Origin: Gemmatimonadales bacterium | Lineage (GTDB): Bacteria > Gemmatimonadota > Gemmatimonadetes > Gemmatimonadales > GWC2-71-9 | Length of the DNA: 36,863 nucleotides | Reading direction: 5' to 3' | Assembly: GCA_013694695.1 (NCBI GenBank) | Contig: JACDBX010000028.1 | Location: forward strand, 1 to 36,863 | Shown here: positions 1 through 7,222 of the stretch, one piece after another | Numbering within the stretch: the first letter of the stretch is position 1 | Layout of the letters: each line of letters opens with the position of its first letter | The notes under the pieces: model-generated | The model's database searches: none | The model's input: only the letters and a program-made list of their open reading frames with translations | Told to the model about the DNA's origin: nothing | Translations under genes and position numbers: made by a program

Positions 1-633
1 GTGATAGGTACCCGCACCTTCGGCAAGGGACTCGTGCAGACCCAGCGAGTCCTCTCGAATGGCTGGGCGCTCAGCCTAACCACCGGAAAGTGGTACACAC
101 CCAGCGGCCGATCGATTCAGGCCGACCACAAGGGCTTCGGTGATGAACGGTTCGTCGAATCAGACAGCGTTGGAAAGCGCCCGGTGTTCCGCTCGTCCGG
201 TGGGCGGGAAGTGCTTGGTGGAGGAGGCGTCACCCCCGAGGTTGCCATCACTGCGGATTCTGTCCTGAGCGGCGAGCGCGAACTGGCGCAGGCACTCGGC
301 ACACGAGCCGCTGAGTTCCACGAAGCGATCTATGAGACCGCCCGTTCGCTTCGGCCGGCGATTCAGGGGGGATACACGTTGCAGCCGGCGTGGCGCGACT
401 CGCTCTTCGTCCGCCTGCAGGTCGCGAATCTTCCGGTAACGCGAGCGCAACTCGATGCCGCGCAACCCGTCATCGATCGGCTGATCGATGCGCAGGTCGC
501 CGGCCTCGCCCTCGGGGATTCCGAGGCGTTCCGGCGCCAGGTGCCGGTCGACGCAGCGATGCAGGAAGCGCTGAGGTTGCTGCGGGCCGCCCCGGATCAG
601 CGATCGCTGATCAGGCAGGCACCCGCGGGTTGA
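1..633 (+). CDS. S41 family (C-terminal processing) peptidase, 3' fragment
   Basis: The reading frame is open at the left edge, so the GTG at position 1 is probably an internal valine of a longer gene. The visible 210 residues begin with GTRTFGKG, the block that carries the catalytic lysine of S41 serine proteases. The nucleophilic serine would lie about 25 residues upstream, outside the window. It is followed by the family's usual WALSLTTGKWYTPSGRSIQ strand and a GVTPE motif. The rest is a helical tail without recognised motifs. S41 proteases are exported enzymes that trim C termini of periplasmic proteins; the PDZ and N-terminal parts cannot be seen here. The gene ends 54 bp before a convergent operon, with no clear terminator between them. 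Confidence 0.85.
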   Translation: MIGTRTFGKGLVQTQRVLSNGWALSLTTGKWYTPSGRSIQADHKGFGDERFVESDSVGKRPVFRSSGGREVLGGGGVTPEVAITADSVLSGERELAQALGTRAAEFHEAIYETARSLRPAIQGGYTLQPAWRDSLFVRLQVANLPVTRAQLDAAQPVIDRLIDAQVAGLALGDSEAFRRQVPVDAAMQEALRLLRAAPDQRSLIRQAPAG

Positions 634-687
634 GGCGCCGCGGCGTGACGTGCAGACTCGTGTCGCGCCGCAGCTGGAAACAAATGA

Positions 688-1263
688 TCACTCGCGTTCG
701 CTGCGCGGAAATCGTCGCATCCATCGCTCGACCTCGACAAGCCAGCCCCGGATGAACTTCCGGGTCGATTCATCGGTCACCTTCCCGTCGACATCGATCT
801 TGTCCTGCGCGCGTGCGACCAGCACCTGCGGCTGGGGCATGGCTGGCGAATTGAGGGCGGCGAGCGTCTGCCGCAAATGTGATTGCGAACGGGTGGTGCC
901 GATCGTGCCGTCGGACGCACCCAGCATCGCCGACGGAACGCCCTGCAGGCCGTGCGGGGCGGGGCCGCGGGACAACCAGTCGATGGCGTTCTTCAGCCCA
1001 CCCGGCATCCCGTGGTTGTACTCGGGCGTGGCGATGACGATGCCATCGGATGCCCGGATCTGACGCTGCAGTTCCCGCACGGCGTCGGGCGGCATGTCGT
1101 CGACCTCAAGGTCCCCATCGTACACCGGGAGGTGACGAATCTCGAGACGGCGGAAGATGAGGCCGGATGGCGCGAGGTCAGGGATGTTGTCCAGCAGCGC
1201 GGTGTTGAACGATCCGCGGCGAAGCGAGCCCGAGATGGTCACGAGATTGAGTGGGGCGGTCAT
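688..1263 (-). CDS. NAD(P)H-dependent FMN reductase / quinone reductase family
   Basis: A 191-residue flavodoxin-fold protein. The FMN phosphate loop GSLRRGSFN (residues 12-20) and the flavin-binding stretch PEYNHGMPGGLKNAIDW (80-96) are diagnostic of the NADPH-dependent FMN reductase family (ChrR/azoreductase-like), and the length is normal. The ATG is preceded by AGGA at good spacing. Family members perform two-electron reduction of quinones, azo dyes or chromate using FMN and NAD(P)H. The gene lies 7 bp downstream of a VOC-type ring-cleavage dioxygenase, so the two probably form one operon. That pairing resembles quinone-detoxification loci such as the mhq genes of Bacillus. The role is inferred from that context; the actual substrate is unknown. 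Confidence 0.87.
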   Translation of the reverse strand: MTAPLNLVTISGSLRRGSFNTALLDNIPDLAPSGLIFRRLEIRHLPVYDGDLEVDDMPPDAVRELQRQIRASDGIVIATPEYNHGMPGGLKNAIDWLSRGPAPHGLQGVPSAMLGASDGTIGTTRSQSHLRQTLAALNSPAMPQPQVLVARAQDKIDVDGKVTDESTRKFIRGWLVEVERWMRRFPRSERE

Positions 1264-1270
1264 GATGTTC

Positions 1271-2173
1271 CTATGGAGTTGGCAGCGGTGTGAGGCGCTG
1301 CTCGATTTCGACGCGTCGCGGCTCGAACGCCGGTGGCAGGATCAGGCGGGTGCCAAGTTCTTCGAGTGGTGAATCGATGGTGAATCCCGGCCCCTTGGTC
1401 GCGAGTTCGTACAGCACGCCACCGGGCTCACGAAAGTAGATCGACCGGAAGTAGAATCGTTCAACGATCGGGCTCGAGCGGATCCCGGCCTGCTGCAACC
1501 GCTCCAGCCACACCTCGTGCTCGTCGTACTCCGTGGCCCATGCGACGTGGTGGACCGTCCCGGCCCCTGGCCGAGCCGGAAGGTCGGGTGCAGGGTCGAA
1601 GGCGATCGTCCCACCCCTGGTGACCCCACGCACCTCCCACGTCCACTCGCCGGCGCCGGCCCCACCCATCACCTCCTCGAGAACGCGCTTCGAGCCCTCG
1701 CGTTGCCCGTACGCCCTGACCCCATCGAACCCGGTCAGGGCCATGTCGCGCGGGATGTCGGGACGCTCGGCAATCAGGGGAGGGTCGCGGGTGTCCCGGA
1801 TCACGATCTCAAGTCCGAGCCCCTCCGGATCGCTGAACCGGAGGGCCGGTCCCGCACGCTCTGCCGCGATCCCCTTGGCGCCCAGCCGGGCCTCCCAGAA
1901 CGACAGCGCCTCCTCGGTGGCCACCCGGAACGAGATCCGGTGGACCATCCCCGCCCCCGCCCGCCCGGGCAGGGCCCCGGGGTACTCGAAGAAGGTCAGG
2001 TCCGAACCCGGCGAGCCCAGCTGGTCGGCGTAGAACAGGTGGTAAACGTACGGGTCGTCCTGGTTGACCGTCTTCGCCACCAGGCGCAGACCCATCACCC
2101 GGGTGTAGAACTCGAGGTTTATGGCGGCATTGCCGGTGATGCAGGAGATGTGGTGAATGCCGTCGAGGAGCAT
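1271..2173 (-). CDS. VOC-family ring-cleaving dioxygenase (MhqO-like)
   Basis: A 300-residue protein made of two glyoxalase/bleomycin/dioxygenase (VOC) modules. Module one begins LLDGIHHISCITGNA (His8 region). Module two carries TVHHVAWAT (about 206-214) and GVLYELATKGPGF (Glu256). Two histidines and a glutamate in these places fit the 2-His-1-Glu metal site of type I extradiol dioxygenases. The frame extends another 69 codons upstream, but the conserved family start is the ATG at 2173; the upstream part reads as non-coding leader. MhqO-type proteins open hydroquinone or catechol rings and protect against quinones. The FMN reductase follows 7 bp later. A glyoxalase activity cannot be excluded. 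Confidence 0.85.
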   Translation of the reverse strand: MLLDGIHHISCITGNAAINLEFYTRVMGLRLVAKTVNQDDPYVYHLFYADQLGSPGSDLTFFEYPGALPGRAGAGMVHRISFRVATEEALSFWEARLGAKGIAAERAGPALRFSDPEGLGLEIVIRDTRDPPLIAERPDIPRDMALTGFDGVRAYGQREGSKRVLEEVMGGAGAGEWTWEVRGVTRGGTIAFDPAPDLPARPGAGTVHHVAWATEYDEHEVWLERLQQAGIRSSPIVERFYFRSIYFREPGGVLYELATKGPGFTIDSPLEELGTRLILPPAFEPRRVEIEQRLTPLPTP

Positions 2174-2212
2174 GGCGGGACCGGTCGGTTTGGGGAGGCC
2201 CCGAAGGGGGCA

Positions 2213-2241
2213 TTGCGCGAACTTGACGGATGTAGCATAAT
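2213..2241 (+). promoter_or_regulatory. Putative cspA promoter
   Basis: TTGCGC at 2213-2218 and CATAAT at 2236-2241 are separated by 17 bp, a sigma-70-like arrangement. Transcription would start near 2248 and leave an unusually long leader of about 220 nt before the cold-shock gene. The same -35 form (TTGCSC) is found before both tRNA genes in this window. A closer TTGAC match at 2223 has the wrong spacing to any -10. Confidence 0.45.
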
Positions 2242-2247
2242 ACGGCT

Positions 2248-2470
2248 TGCGATTACCAACCCCGTGAGGGGTAGGAACGGTTTCAGGAACGTCGAAGGGG
2301 GCTGGCGTTCGCGTCAGCCCCCCCGTTGTATCCCATCGCAGCAGCTCTTTCGGCAAACCGTCGTCTGGACTGGAAACCACCCCAGCGTGAGGGGAAATTT
2401 CACGAGCATCTGTAGTCGGTCAGCACGGCATCGTCCGGACTCCGATTACACCTTAAAGGAGTAGGACAGC
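2248..2470 (+). promoter_or_regulatory. Long structured 5' leader of cspA
   Basis: No gene is seen in this stretch; it looks like a folded mRNA leader. CCCC-GTGA-GGGG at 2260-2271 forms a small hairpin with a GNRA loop. An 11-bp hairpin with a TTCG tetraloop lies at 2297-2322. A second CCCC...GGGG pair occupies 2380-2394. A near-repeat (TCGTCTGGACT, then TCGTCCGGACT) sits before the ribosome site AAGGAG near 2455-2461. Cold-shock mRNAs in E. coli have long, thermally switching leaders. That this one behaves the same way is inference. Confidence 0.45.
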
Positions 2471-2683
2471 ATGCGTACGACCGGCACTGTGAAGTGGTTC
2501 AACGACGCGAAGGGCTTTGGCTTCATCACCCCCGAGAATGGCGAAAAGGATTGTTTCGTTCATCATTCGGCGATCCAGGCGCAGGGCTTCAAGAGCCTCG
2601 CCGAGGGCGAGCGGGTGGAGTTCGACATCGTGCAGGGCCAGAAGGGCCCGGCGGCAGAGAACGTCGTCAAGCTCGGCCGCTAA
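2471..2683 (+). CDS. cspA: Cold-shock domain protein (CspA family)
   Basis: A 70-residue single cold-shock domain of standard length. It starts [18 protein letters not shown]1 is KGFGFI (14-19) and RNP2 is FVHHSAI (29-35). Both bind single-stranded RNA/DNA in this OB-fold family, which melts mRNA secondary structure at low temperature or during growth changes. The start is fixed by AAGGAG about 9 nt upstream and by perfect agreement of the N terminus with the family. It is monocistronic: a long leader precedes it and a strong TTCG-loop terminator follows. Cold induction is suggested by the leader but not shown; many Csp paralogues are not cold-induced. Confidence 0.96.
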   Translation: MRTTGTVKWFNDAKGFGFITPENGEKDCFVHHSAIQAQGFKSLAEGERVEFDIVQGQKGPAAENVVKLGR

Positions 2684-2691
2684 GGCCTAGC

Positions 2692-2754
2692 GTCGTGGCT
2701 TAGCCACGACACACGAACAGCCGGCTCATCTTCGGATGGGCCGGCTGTTTCGTT
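2692..2754 (+). terminator. Rho-independent terminator of cspA (two hairpins)
   Basis: First hairpin: GTCGTGGC at 2692-2699 pairs with GCCACGAC at 2703-2710 around a TTA loop. Second hairpin: a 15-bp stem (2716-2730 with 2735-2749, one G-T pair) closed by a TTCG tetraloop and followed by TTTCGTTT. This is a textbook terminator. Confidence 0.9.
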
Positions 2755-2761
2755 TCACCCT

Positions 2762-2817
2762 GTTCTCCGTTCTCCATCATCCGTTCTCTAGTCTCTAGTC
2801 TCTAGTTTCTAGTCTCC
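2762..2817. repeat. Degenerate heptanucleotide tandem repeat, eight units
   Basis: Eight back-to-back 7-bp units run from 2762 to 2817: GTTCTCC, GTTCTCC, ATCATCC, GTTCTCT, AGTCTCT, AGTCTCT, AGTTTCT, AGTCTCC. They fill the gap between the cspA terminator and the stop codon of the convergent gene. Pyrimidine-rich heptamers in an intergenic gap recall the STRR elements of cyanobacteria. No function is evident. Confidence 0.75.
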
Positions 2818-2819
2818 GT

Positions 2820-3491
2820 CTAGCTCCCAACAATGAATCCACACCCCTCTTCCTGCGCCCGCAGCACCCCGAAGAATCCTGACGGCTGCAGGATGATCCC
2901 CGGAATCAGGAACCCGAGCGCTATCTCCCGAGCCTCCTTTGCGGTCCGCTTCACTTTCTTGTCCTCGCTGCGAACCTTGTAGACCATCTGGCCGAACGCC
3001 AGGTCGCACGCCAGGATTATCCCGCCGCTCGACAGGAAGCTGGTGATGTTGTAGTTCGCCCACGGCCCCTTCGCGTCGGGCTCGGCCTTCTCGACCGGAT
3101 TGGTGGTCAACCACTTCTTCTTCGAATCCTTGGCCTCGAGTTCCTTGCCGATCTCGAATCGATCCCAAAACGCGGTGTTCATCGCGAGGGCGATGCCTTT
3201 GTGCCGTATCACGATGACCGGGGTCGAATCGGTCTGGTCGATCCCGTACATCTCCGCGAGTTGGTCGCGCCACATTGCCGCGCGGAACACCGCCCCACCC
3301 TCGGAATACTCGGGCGAGTCGAACACAGCGCGGTGTTTGCCACGAATACGGTCGACCCAGGACATGTCGTACTTGTCGGATACCGGCTTCGGGAGGCGCG
3401 GACTGCGCTCGGCGGCGAGTGGTGCCGCACCCGCTGCGGCCAGCGCGCCGACTCCGAGTGCGCCGAGAAACCTGCGACGGTCATGTGACAT
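2820..3491 (-). CDS. Tat-exported protein of unknown function (possibly DsrE-like fold)
   Basis: A 223-residue protein with a clear twin-arginine signal: DRRRFLGALG (residues 4-13), an alanine-rich hydrophobic stretch, and probable cleavage after LAAE near residue 28. Mature parts such as VIVIRHKGIALAMN and ACDLAFGQMVY, together with a C-terminal glycine-rich segment (GCGFIVGS), resemble secreted proteins related to the DsrE sulfur-relay fold. No conserved cysteine pair supports sulfur chemistry, so the function stays open. Tat export suggests folding or cofactor loading in the cytoplasm. The ATG is preceded by AGGAG at 9 nt. The gene sits alone, downstream of the CPXCG gene on the same strand. 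Confidence 0.7.
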   Translation of the reverse strand: MSHDRRRFLGALGVGALAAAGAAPLAAERSPRLPKPVSDKYDMSWVDRIRGKHRAVFDSPEYSEGGAVFRAAMWRDQLAEMYGIDQTDSTPVIVIRHKGIALAMNTAFWDRFEIGKELEAKDSKKKWLTTNPVEKAEPDAKGPWANYNITSFLSSGGIILACDLAFGQMVYKVRSEDKKVKRTAKEAREIALGFLIPGIILQPSGFFGVLRAQEEGCGFIVGS

Positions 3492-3540
3492 GCGGAGTGG
3501 CTCCTGAAGTGAGGTGCAACAGCGGGGCGGCGGCGGCCGC

Positions 3541-3795
3541 TCAGCCCTCGTCCAGCGTGACTTCGGCGTGTCCGTCTTCCTCGTAGTGCACTTTCACCCG
3601 CCACGGGCGGCAGCACACTTCGCAGTCCTCGACATAGTCCTGCGCCGTCCCGCCACCGGGATCGAGGGTGATCGTGATCCCCTCGCCGCACCACGGACAC
3701 GTCACGTCGGCCTCGGTGTCGAGATCGTCGTTCGGCTCCCTGTCGGCCTCGTAGCCCTCGTCGATGGCGTCTTCGTCATCGTAGCGATCGTTCAT
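3541..3795 (-). CDS. CPXCG-motif cysteine-rich small protein
   Basis: An 84-residue acidic protein. The first 30 or so residues are almost all Asp/Glu/Asn. Then come CPWCGE and, about 30 residues later, CEVCCRPW, forming a four-cysteine zinc-ribbon-like knuckle. This is the signature of the small CPXCG cysteine-rich family (about 60 residues), found widely as conserved proteins of unknown role. The final segment is WRVKVHYEEDGHAEVTLDEG. The frame continues upstream without family resemblance. ATGs at 3795 and 3801 are both possible; 3795 was preferred because GGGG lies at a better distance. A possible -10 (TAAGAT, minus strand, 3824-3829) lies upstream. Confidence 0.75.
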   Translation of the reverse strand: MNDRYDDEDAIDEGYEADREPNDDLDTEADVTCPWCGEGITITLDPGGGTAQDYVEDCEVCCRPWRVKVHYEEDGHAEVTLDEG

Positions 3796-3859
3796 TCTCA
3801 TCCCCGTCGAAATGGTCGCCCCAATCTTACACGACGACGCCATTTTCGCACGAGGTTGG

Positions 3860-4834
3860 TCAGCGCGCGTACCCGATCCCGTCGGGCACCTGCCCCGTCG
3901 CCATCCACCGCGCCACAGTCCCGGTGCGCAGGTCGATCTCGGCGACCTCCGCACTCGCCGACATCGTGACCCATGCGCGATCGCCGGCCGGGGCAACCAC
4001 GATCCCGAATGGCCTGCGCTTCCCTCCCTGTGACGAGCTGAGGTCCACGCGCGTGCGAATGGCTCTGGTCGTGGCCTCGATCAGCCAGATCTCGTCGCTC
4101 TCGGGGTTCGTGACGATCGCGAGTGCCGCGTCCGGCGTGAACGCGATCCGGTATGGAAAGCCCGACGTCTGCACCGAATCGATCACCTGGCGTGAGTTCA
4201 AGTCCACCACGAAAACCAGACCGGTGTTGTTGCTGCCCAGCCATACGGTCCGTCCATCGGGAGCCGCGGCAATGGCCTCGGTCTGGGTACCGACCTTGAT
4301 CACGACCGGATCGCTCCCGCCCGCGAGGTCGATGATCGACAGCGTACCGGGCTGGATATTGGCGGTGTAGGCCGTCTTCGCATCGGGTGAGAGCGCGACC
4401 ATGTGCCCGAGCGGCTGGCCGACCGCGTGCTCGGCGGTCACGGCACCGGTGACGGCGTCGATCAGCACGATCGCCCCGCCCCGCTCGGCAGTCACGACAA
4501 CCGTGCGGTTGTCCGGGAGAAAGGCAATTCCATGAGGACGCTGGTGATCGCCAAACGGATGGGTGGCGAGAACGCGGCGAGTGCCGACGTCGATAACCGT
4601 CAGAGTGCGGCCGGCCAGCTGGGCCCCATAGTCGGTTACCACCGCCAGCTTCCCGTCCGCCGAGACAGCGACCTCGTGCGGGCCATCGCCCGTCGGGAGA
4701 ACCGCCACCGTCTTGCCATCGGCCAGCGAGATGATCGACGCCGTGGCGTCCTGCTTGTTGGTGATGACGAGCGACTGCGCCGCGATCGTGCCGGAGGGCA
4801 CGATGAGCGCAGCGGCGAGAACCAATCGAACCAT
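3860..4834 (-). CDS. Secreted YVTN/NHL-type beta-propeller protein
   Basis: A 324-residue protein with a Sec signal peptide (residues 1-19, ending TIAAQ). It contains about seven repeats of roughly 43 residues in the pattern hydrophobic strand, sxDG/PDxx, hydrophobic strand, NxxxxxxxxID. Examples are VAVSADGKLAVVTDYG, VALSPDAKTAYTANI and AAAPDGRTVWLGSNN. This is the YVTN beta-propeller class, which often binds ligands or proteins in the periplasm or at the surface. It is the last gene of the Ynj-type cluster, 56 bp after the esterase, a gap large enough for its own start signal. No catalytic residues are visible. A ligand-binding or scaffolding role in the uptake system is inference. Confidence 0.82.
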   Translation of the reverse strand: MVRLVLAAALIVPSGTIAAQSLVITNKQDATASIISLADGKTVAVLPTGDGPHEVAVSADGKLAVVTDYGAQLAGRTLTVIDVGTRRVLATHPFGDHQRPHGIAFLPDNRTVVVTAERGGAIVLIDAVTGAVTAEHAVGQPLGHMVALSPDAKTAYTANIQPGTLSIIDLAGGSDPVVIKVGTQTEAIAAAPDGRTVWLGSNNTGLVFVVDLNSRQVIDSVQTSGFPYRIAFTPDAALAIVTNPESDEIWLIEATTRAIRTRVDLSSSQGGKRRPFGIVVAPAGDRAWVTMSASAEVAEIDLRTGTVARWMATGQVPDGIGYAR

Positions 4835-4890
4835 GGAACCTTCCGGACTGGAGACGGCGGTCCCTACGCGCACTGGCCCGACTGGGATTC

Positions 4891-5721
4891 TTACTGGCCG
4901 GCTGGGGAGCCCGGCGGCACGGGAAAGAGCCACCTCACGGCGCGCAGCGCTGCCGGGTGGAAGATCGTCGCATGGCCTTCGGTGGGCATCGCGTCGAGGC
5001 GCCACCGCACCCGGGGCCCAGCTCCTGCCCCGAGACTGTCCGCAAACTCCCGGGCCAGGGTCGCAATGCCGGGCTCCCCGCTGTGGGCGATGTACAGCGT
5101 CGCGATCGATCCCGGACGCGTACGCATCACCCTCCCTGATTCGGCGACGAACCCGTTGTCGTTCCACCAGAGGCTCGGGTCGACTGCGATGTAGGTGCTG
5201 AACGCCGACGGCTCCAGCAGGAACGTCTCCACCACGAATAGTCCGGCGAGTGATTCACCGATGATCGCCCGCTCGCCGGTCGCGGGCACGCGCCGTTCGA
5301 TCTCGGGAATCAATTCGGTGCGCAGGAAGGCGCGGAACGCCGCTGATTCACCAACCCGTGGCGCAATCGCGCTGTCGCGCGCGCTCGCCGTCGGACCGGT
5401 GAGGTCCCGCCGCCGCTGGGTGTTTTCGATGCCAACGACGATGAACGGGCGCATTGTGCCATTGCCGACCGATACCTGCACCAGCCCGGCGATGTGCAGA
5501 AAATCCTCTGCGATGCCGCCGTCGAGGAGGTACAGCACCGGAAGCCGCGTCCCCGGCGGCGCGCCCGGTGGCGTGTAGACATTGATCCGTCGGAGCTCGC
5601 CGAGCACCGCAGACTGCACAGTGAATGTTGAACCGATCGCGAGGGGCTCCTGTGCCAACGCCCGATCGGGGGAGGCAGCCCCCATCATGAGTCCGGCGAG
5701 CACAGCATGCAGCGGGCGCAC
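4891..5721 (-). CDS. Secreted alpha/beta-hydrolase, IroE/enterochelin-esterase-like
   Basis: A 276-residue putative esterase. The GTG at 5721 was chosen because GAGG lies 5 nt upstream and it opens a signal peptide (through DRALAQ, about residue 24). Landmarks: strand PVLYLLDGG (61-69), nucleophile elbow IIGESLAG with Ser157, the family block DPSLWWNDNG (181-190) and a C-terminal EGHATIFHPA with His250 or His255. These match the trilactone-esterase-like group (IroE, Fes-related) but also other acyl esterases. It starts 7 bp after the anti-sigma gene, in an operon with a TonB receptor. A role in cleaving an imported or surface-bound ester ligand is plausible inference. It could equally be a general periplasmic esterase. 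Confidence 0.82.
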   Translation of the reverse strand: MRPLHAVLAGLMMGAASPDRALAQEPLAIGSTFTVQSAVLGELRRINVYTPPGAPPGTRLPVLYLLDGGIAEDFLHIAGLVQVSVGNGTMRPFIVVGIENTQRRRDLTGPTASARDSAIAPRVGESAAFRAFLRTELIPEIERRVPATGERAIIGESLAGLFVVETFLLEPSAFSTYIAVDPSLWWNDNGFVAESGRVMRTRPGSIATLYIAHSGEPGIATLAREFADSLGAGAGPRVRWRLDAMPTEGHATIFHPAALRAVRWLFPVPPGSPAGQ

Positions 5722-5728
5722 GGTCACC

Positions 5729-5971
5729 TCATGAAATGTGGGGAAATCCGAGATCGATAATGCGTTGCTCCAGTATCCTGAGCTGCTCCGCGTCAGCATC
5801 AGCTGCGTGCCCGCGACGCAACGCGTCGCCGAGCGCCCGGAGCTCGCGGGCGTAGCGGCGGCAGTCACGACACAGGAGCAGGTGAACGCGCAGCATCATG
5901 CCCGACATCGGCTCCCCGCCGCCTTGAGTCGCGCTCGCGACGCGCCGCGCCACGTCCCTACACGTCAGCAT
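5729..5971 (-). CDS. Small zinc-type anti-sigma factor
   Basis: An 80-residue soluble protein with HLLLCRDC (His30, Cys34, Cys37), the HxxxCxxC zinc site of ZAS anti-sigma factors. Cys4 may be another ligand or redox partner. There is no membrane segment, so it would act in the cytoplasm, perhaps responding to redox or metal like RsrA/ChrR. Its ATG lies inside the end of the ECF sigma gene (14-nt overlap), a translational coupling typical of a cognate sigma/anti-sigma pair. The C-terminal half is helical and charged. The pairing is strongly supported by position; the signal it senses is unknown. Confidence 0.8.
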   Translation of the reverse strand: MLTCRDVARRVASATQGGGEPMSGMMLRVHLLLCRDCRRYARELRALGDALRRGHAADADAEQLRILEQRIIDLGFPHIS

Positions 5972-6620
5972 CGTGCCGCCCGCTGATGCCGCGCGCCTCG
6001 AGGCATTCCCGCAGTCCGTTGCGAGCCCGGAAGAGCAGCACCCCAAGATTACCCGGGGTGACATCGAGCACCCGACAGATCTCGTCGGTGGTGAGGTCAT
6101 CGATTTCAGCGAGCACGAACGCGTGGCGACGGCGCTCGGTGAGGCCGGCAAGGCATTGGCCGATCCATGCGCGGACCCGTTGGGCATCGGCGCGGGCGTC
6201 GGGAGCGCGCGGCCCGCGGCCCCAGCGACCGATCGCGGTGAACCGGGACTCGACCACCTGGTCGATCGCATCAGTCTCATCGTCCCGGTCCGCAGTGCGC
6301 CGAAGCGACGCCGCCTTCTTGCGCATGATCCCGTACAGCCATGTCCGCACCCGTGACCGCCCATCGAAGTCGGCGGCCCTCGCGATGAAGGTGAGCATCG
6401 TCTCCTGGACGACGTCCTCCGCAAAATCCGCCGACATCCCCCACGACCGGCAGACCCGCAGCAGCATGCCGATATGCTCGCGCACAAGCTGCTGCAGCAC
6501 CAAGGGATCCCGGGCGCGAATCCTGGCGGTGAGCAGCGGGTCCTCGCGCATCATGCGATCAGGGGTCACGCCATGAAAGTTAATGCTCGGGACGATCCGG
6601 GCTTCGACTACCCCGGTCAC
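5958..6620 (-). CDS. ECF-type RNA polymerase sigma factor
   Basis: About 220 residues. Region 2 is visible as FAEDVVQETMLTFIARAADF followed by SRVRTWLYGIMRKKA. Region 4 is LTERRRHAFVLAEIDDLTTD followed by EICRVLDVTPGNLGVLLFRA, with its helix-turn-helix. No region 1 or 3 is present, so it belongs to the ECF group. The GTG at 6620 overlaps the ynjF stop as GTGA with AGGA 8 nt before it. An ATG at 6554 would also give a full region 2 and is a real alternative. The downstream zinc anti-sigma gene overlaps it by 14 nt. It probably directs transcription of this cluster and perhaps of itself; no matching promoter pair was found by eye. Confidence 0.88.
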   Translation of the reverse strand: MTGVVEARIVPSINFHGVTPDRMMREDPLLTARIRARDPLVLQQLVREHIGMLLRVCRSWGMSADFAEDVVQETMLTFIARAADFDGRSRVRTWLYGIMRKKAASLRRTADRDDETDAIDQVVESRFTAIGRWGRGPRAPDARADAQRVRAWIGQCLAGLTERRRHAFVLAEIDDLTTDEICRVLDVTPGNLGVLLFRARNGLRECLEARGISGRHDADV

Positions 6621-7222
6621 AGCTCCCGTCCTGCCCACGCGAGCCGCTGAATCGTGGTGACCGCTACCAGCGCCGACATCACCCCAAGCGTGACTGCGGT
6701 GGCGCCCGGGACCGCAATCGCGACCGCGAACAGCACCACCGTTTCGGTGCCTCCTACGAGTCCGGCCGGCATGGTGACCTGCGTCACCTCGCCGGTGGAT
6801 GCCGCGCCGCGGCCCCTCCGCTCCAGCACCGCGGCGAGATACATCCAGCTCGCCGCATTGACGTAGAACGTGCCAAGCAGCACGCCCACGGTGAGTGCGA
6901 GGTCCGGTCGCGCCAACGCAAGGGCCAACGGGATCGCCGCGTAGACAACGAAGTCACAGATGATGTCGAGATAACCGCCGAAGTCGGTCGACTGCCCGGT
7001 CTCCCGTGCCATGCTGCCATCGAGACCGTCGAGGAAACGATTCATCAGCCACATCACGAGCGCCGTGCCCGTTGCGCCGCGCGACAGCGCGAGTGCGGCA
7101 CCGAGTCCGACCAGTAGCCCGGCCATGGACACAGCTCCCGGTCCGACGTGCCGGCCAACGCGGCGGGCGAAAGGCGCGAGCAGCCGGTCCTTCCATCCCC
7201 GAAGCCAGTGGTCAAGCATCAT
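6617..7222 (-). CDS. ynjF: CDP-alcohol phosphatidyltransferase, YnjF-like
   Basis: A 201-residue polytopic inner-membrane protein. It has the complete CDP-alcohol phosphotransferase signature DGLDGSMAR...GGYLDIICD (about residues 65-90), including all four aspartates that bind the metal and CDP. The N-terminal MLDHWLR and the later GGTETVVLFAV match E. coli YnjF as recalled from memory (206 residues). YnjF is likewise encoded beside ynjBCD. The substrate alcohol is unknown; phosphatidylglycerophosphate-like products are usual for the family. It overlaps the ynjD-type gene by 11 nt (a second ATG at 7219 is equally possible) and the sigma gene by 4 nt, so it belongs to the same transcript. Confidence 0.88.
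   Translation of the reverse strand: MMLDHWLRGWKDRLLAPFARRVGRHVGPGAVSMAGLLVGLGAALALSRGATGTALVMWLMNRFLDGLDGSMARETGQSTDFGGYLDIICDFVVYAAIPLALALARPDLALTVGVLLGTFYVNAASWMYLAAVLERRGRGAASTGEVTQVTMPAGLVGGTETVVLFAVAIAVPGATAVTLGVMSALVAVTTIQRLAWAGREL

Noticed and set aside
2223-2228. TTGACG as -35 of cspA
   Set aside because: No acceptable -10 at 16-18 bp; CATAAT is only 7 bp away. TTGCGC at 2213 has correct spacing.
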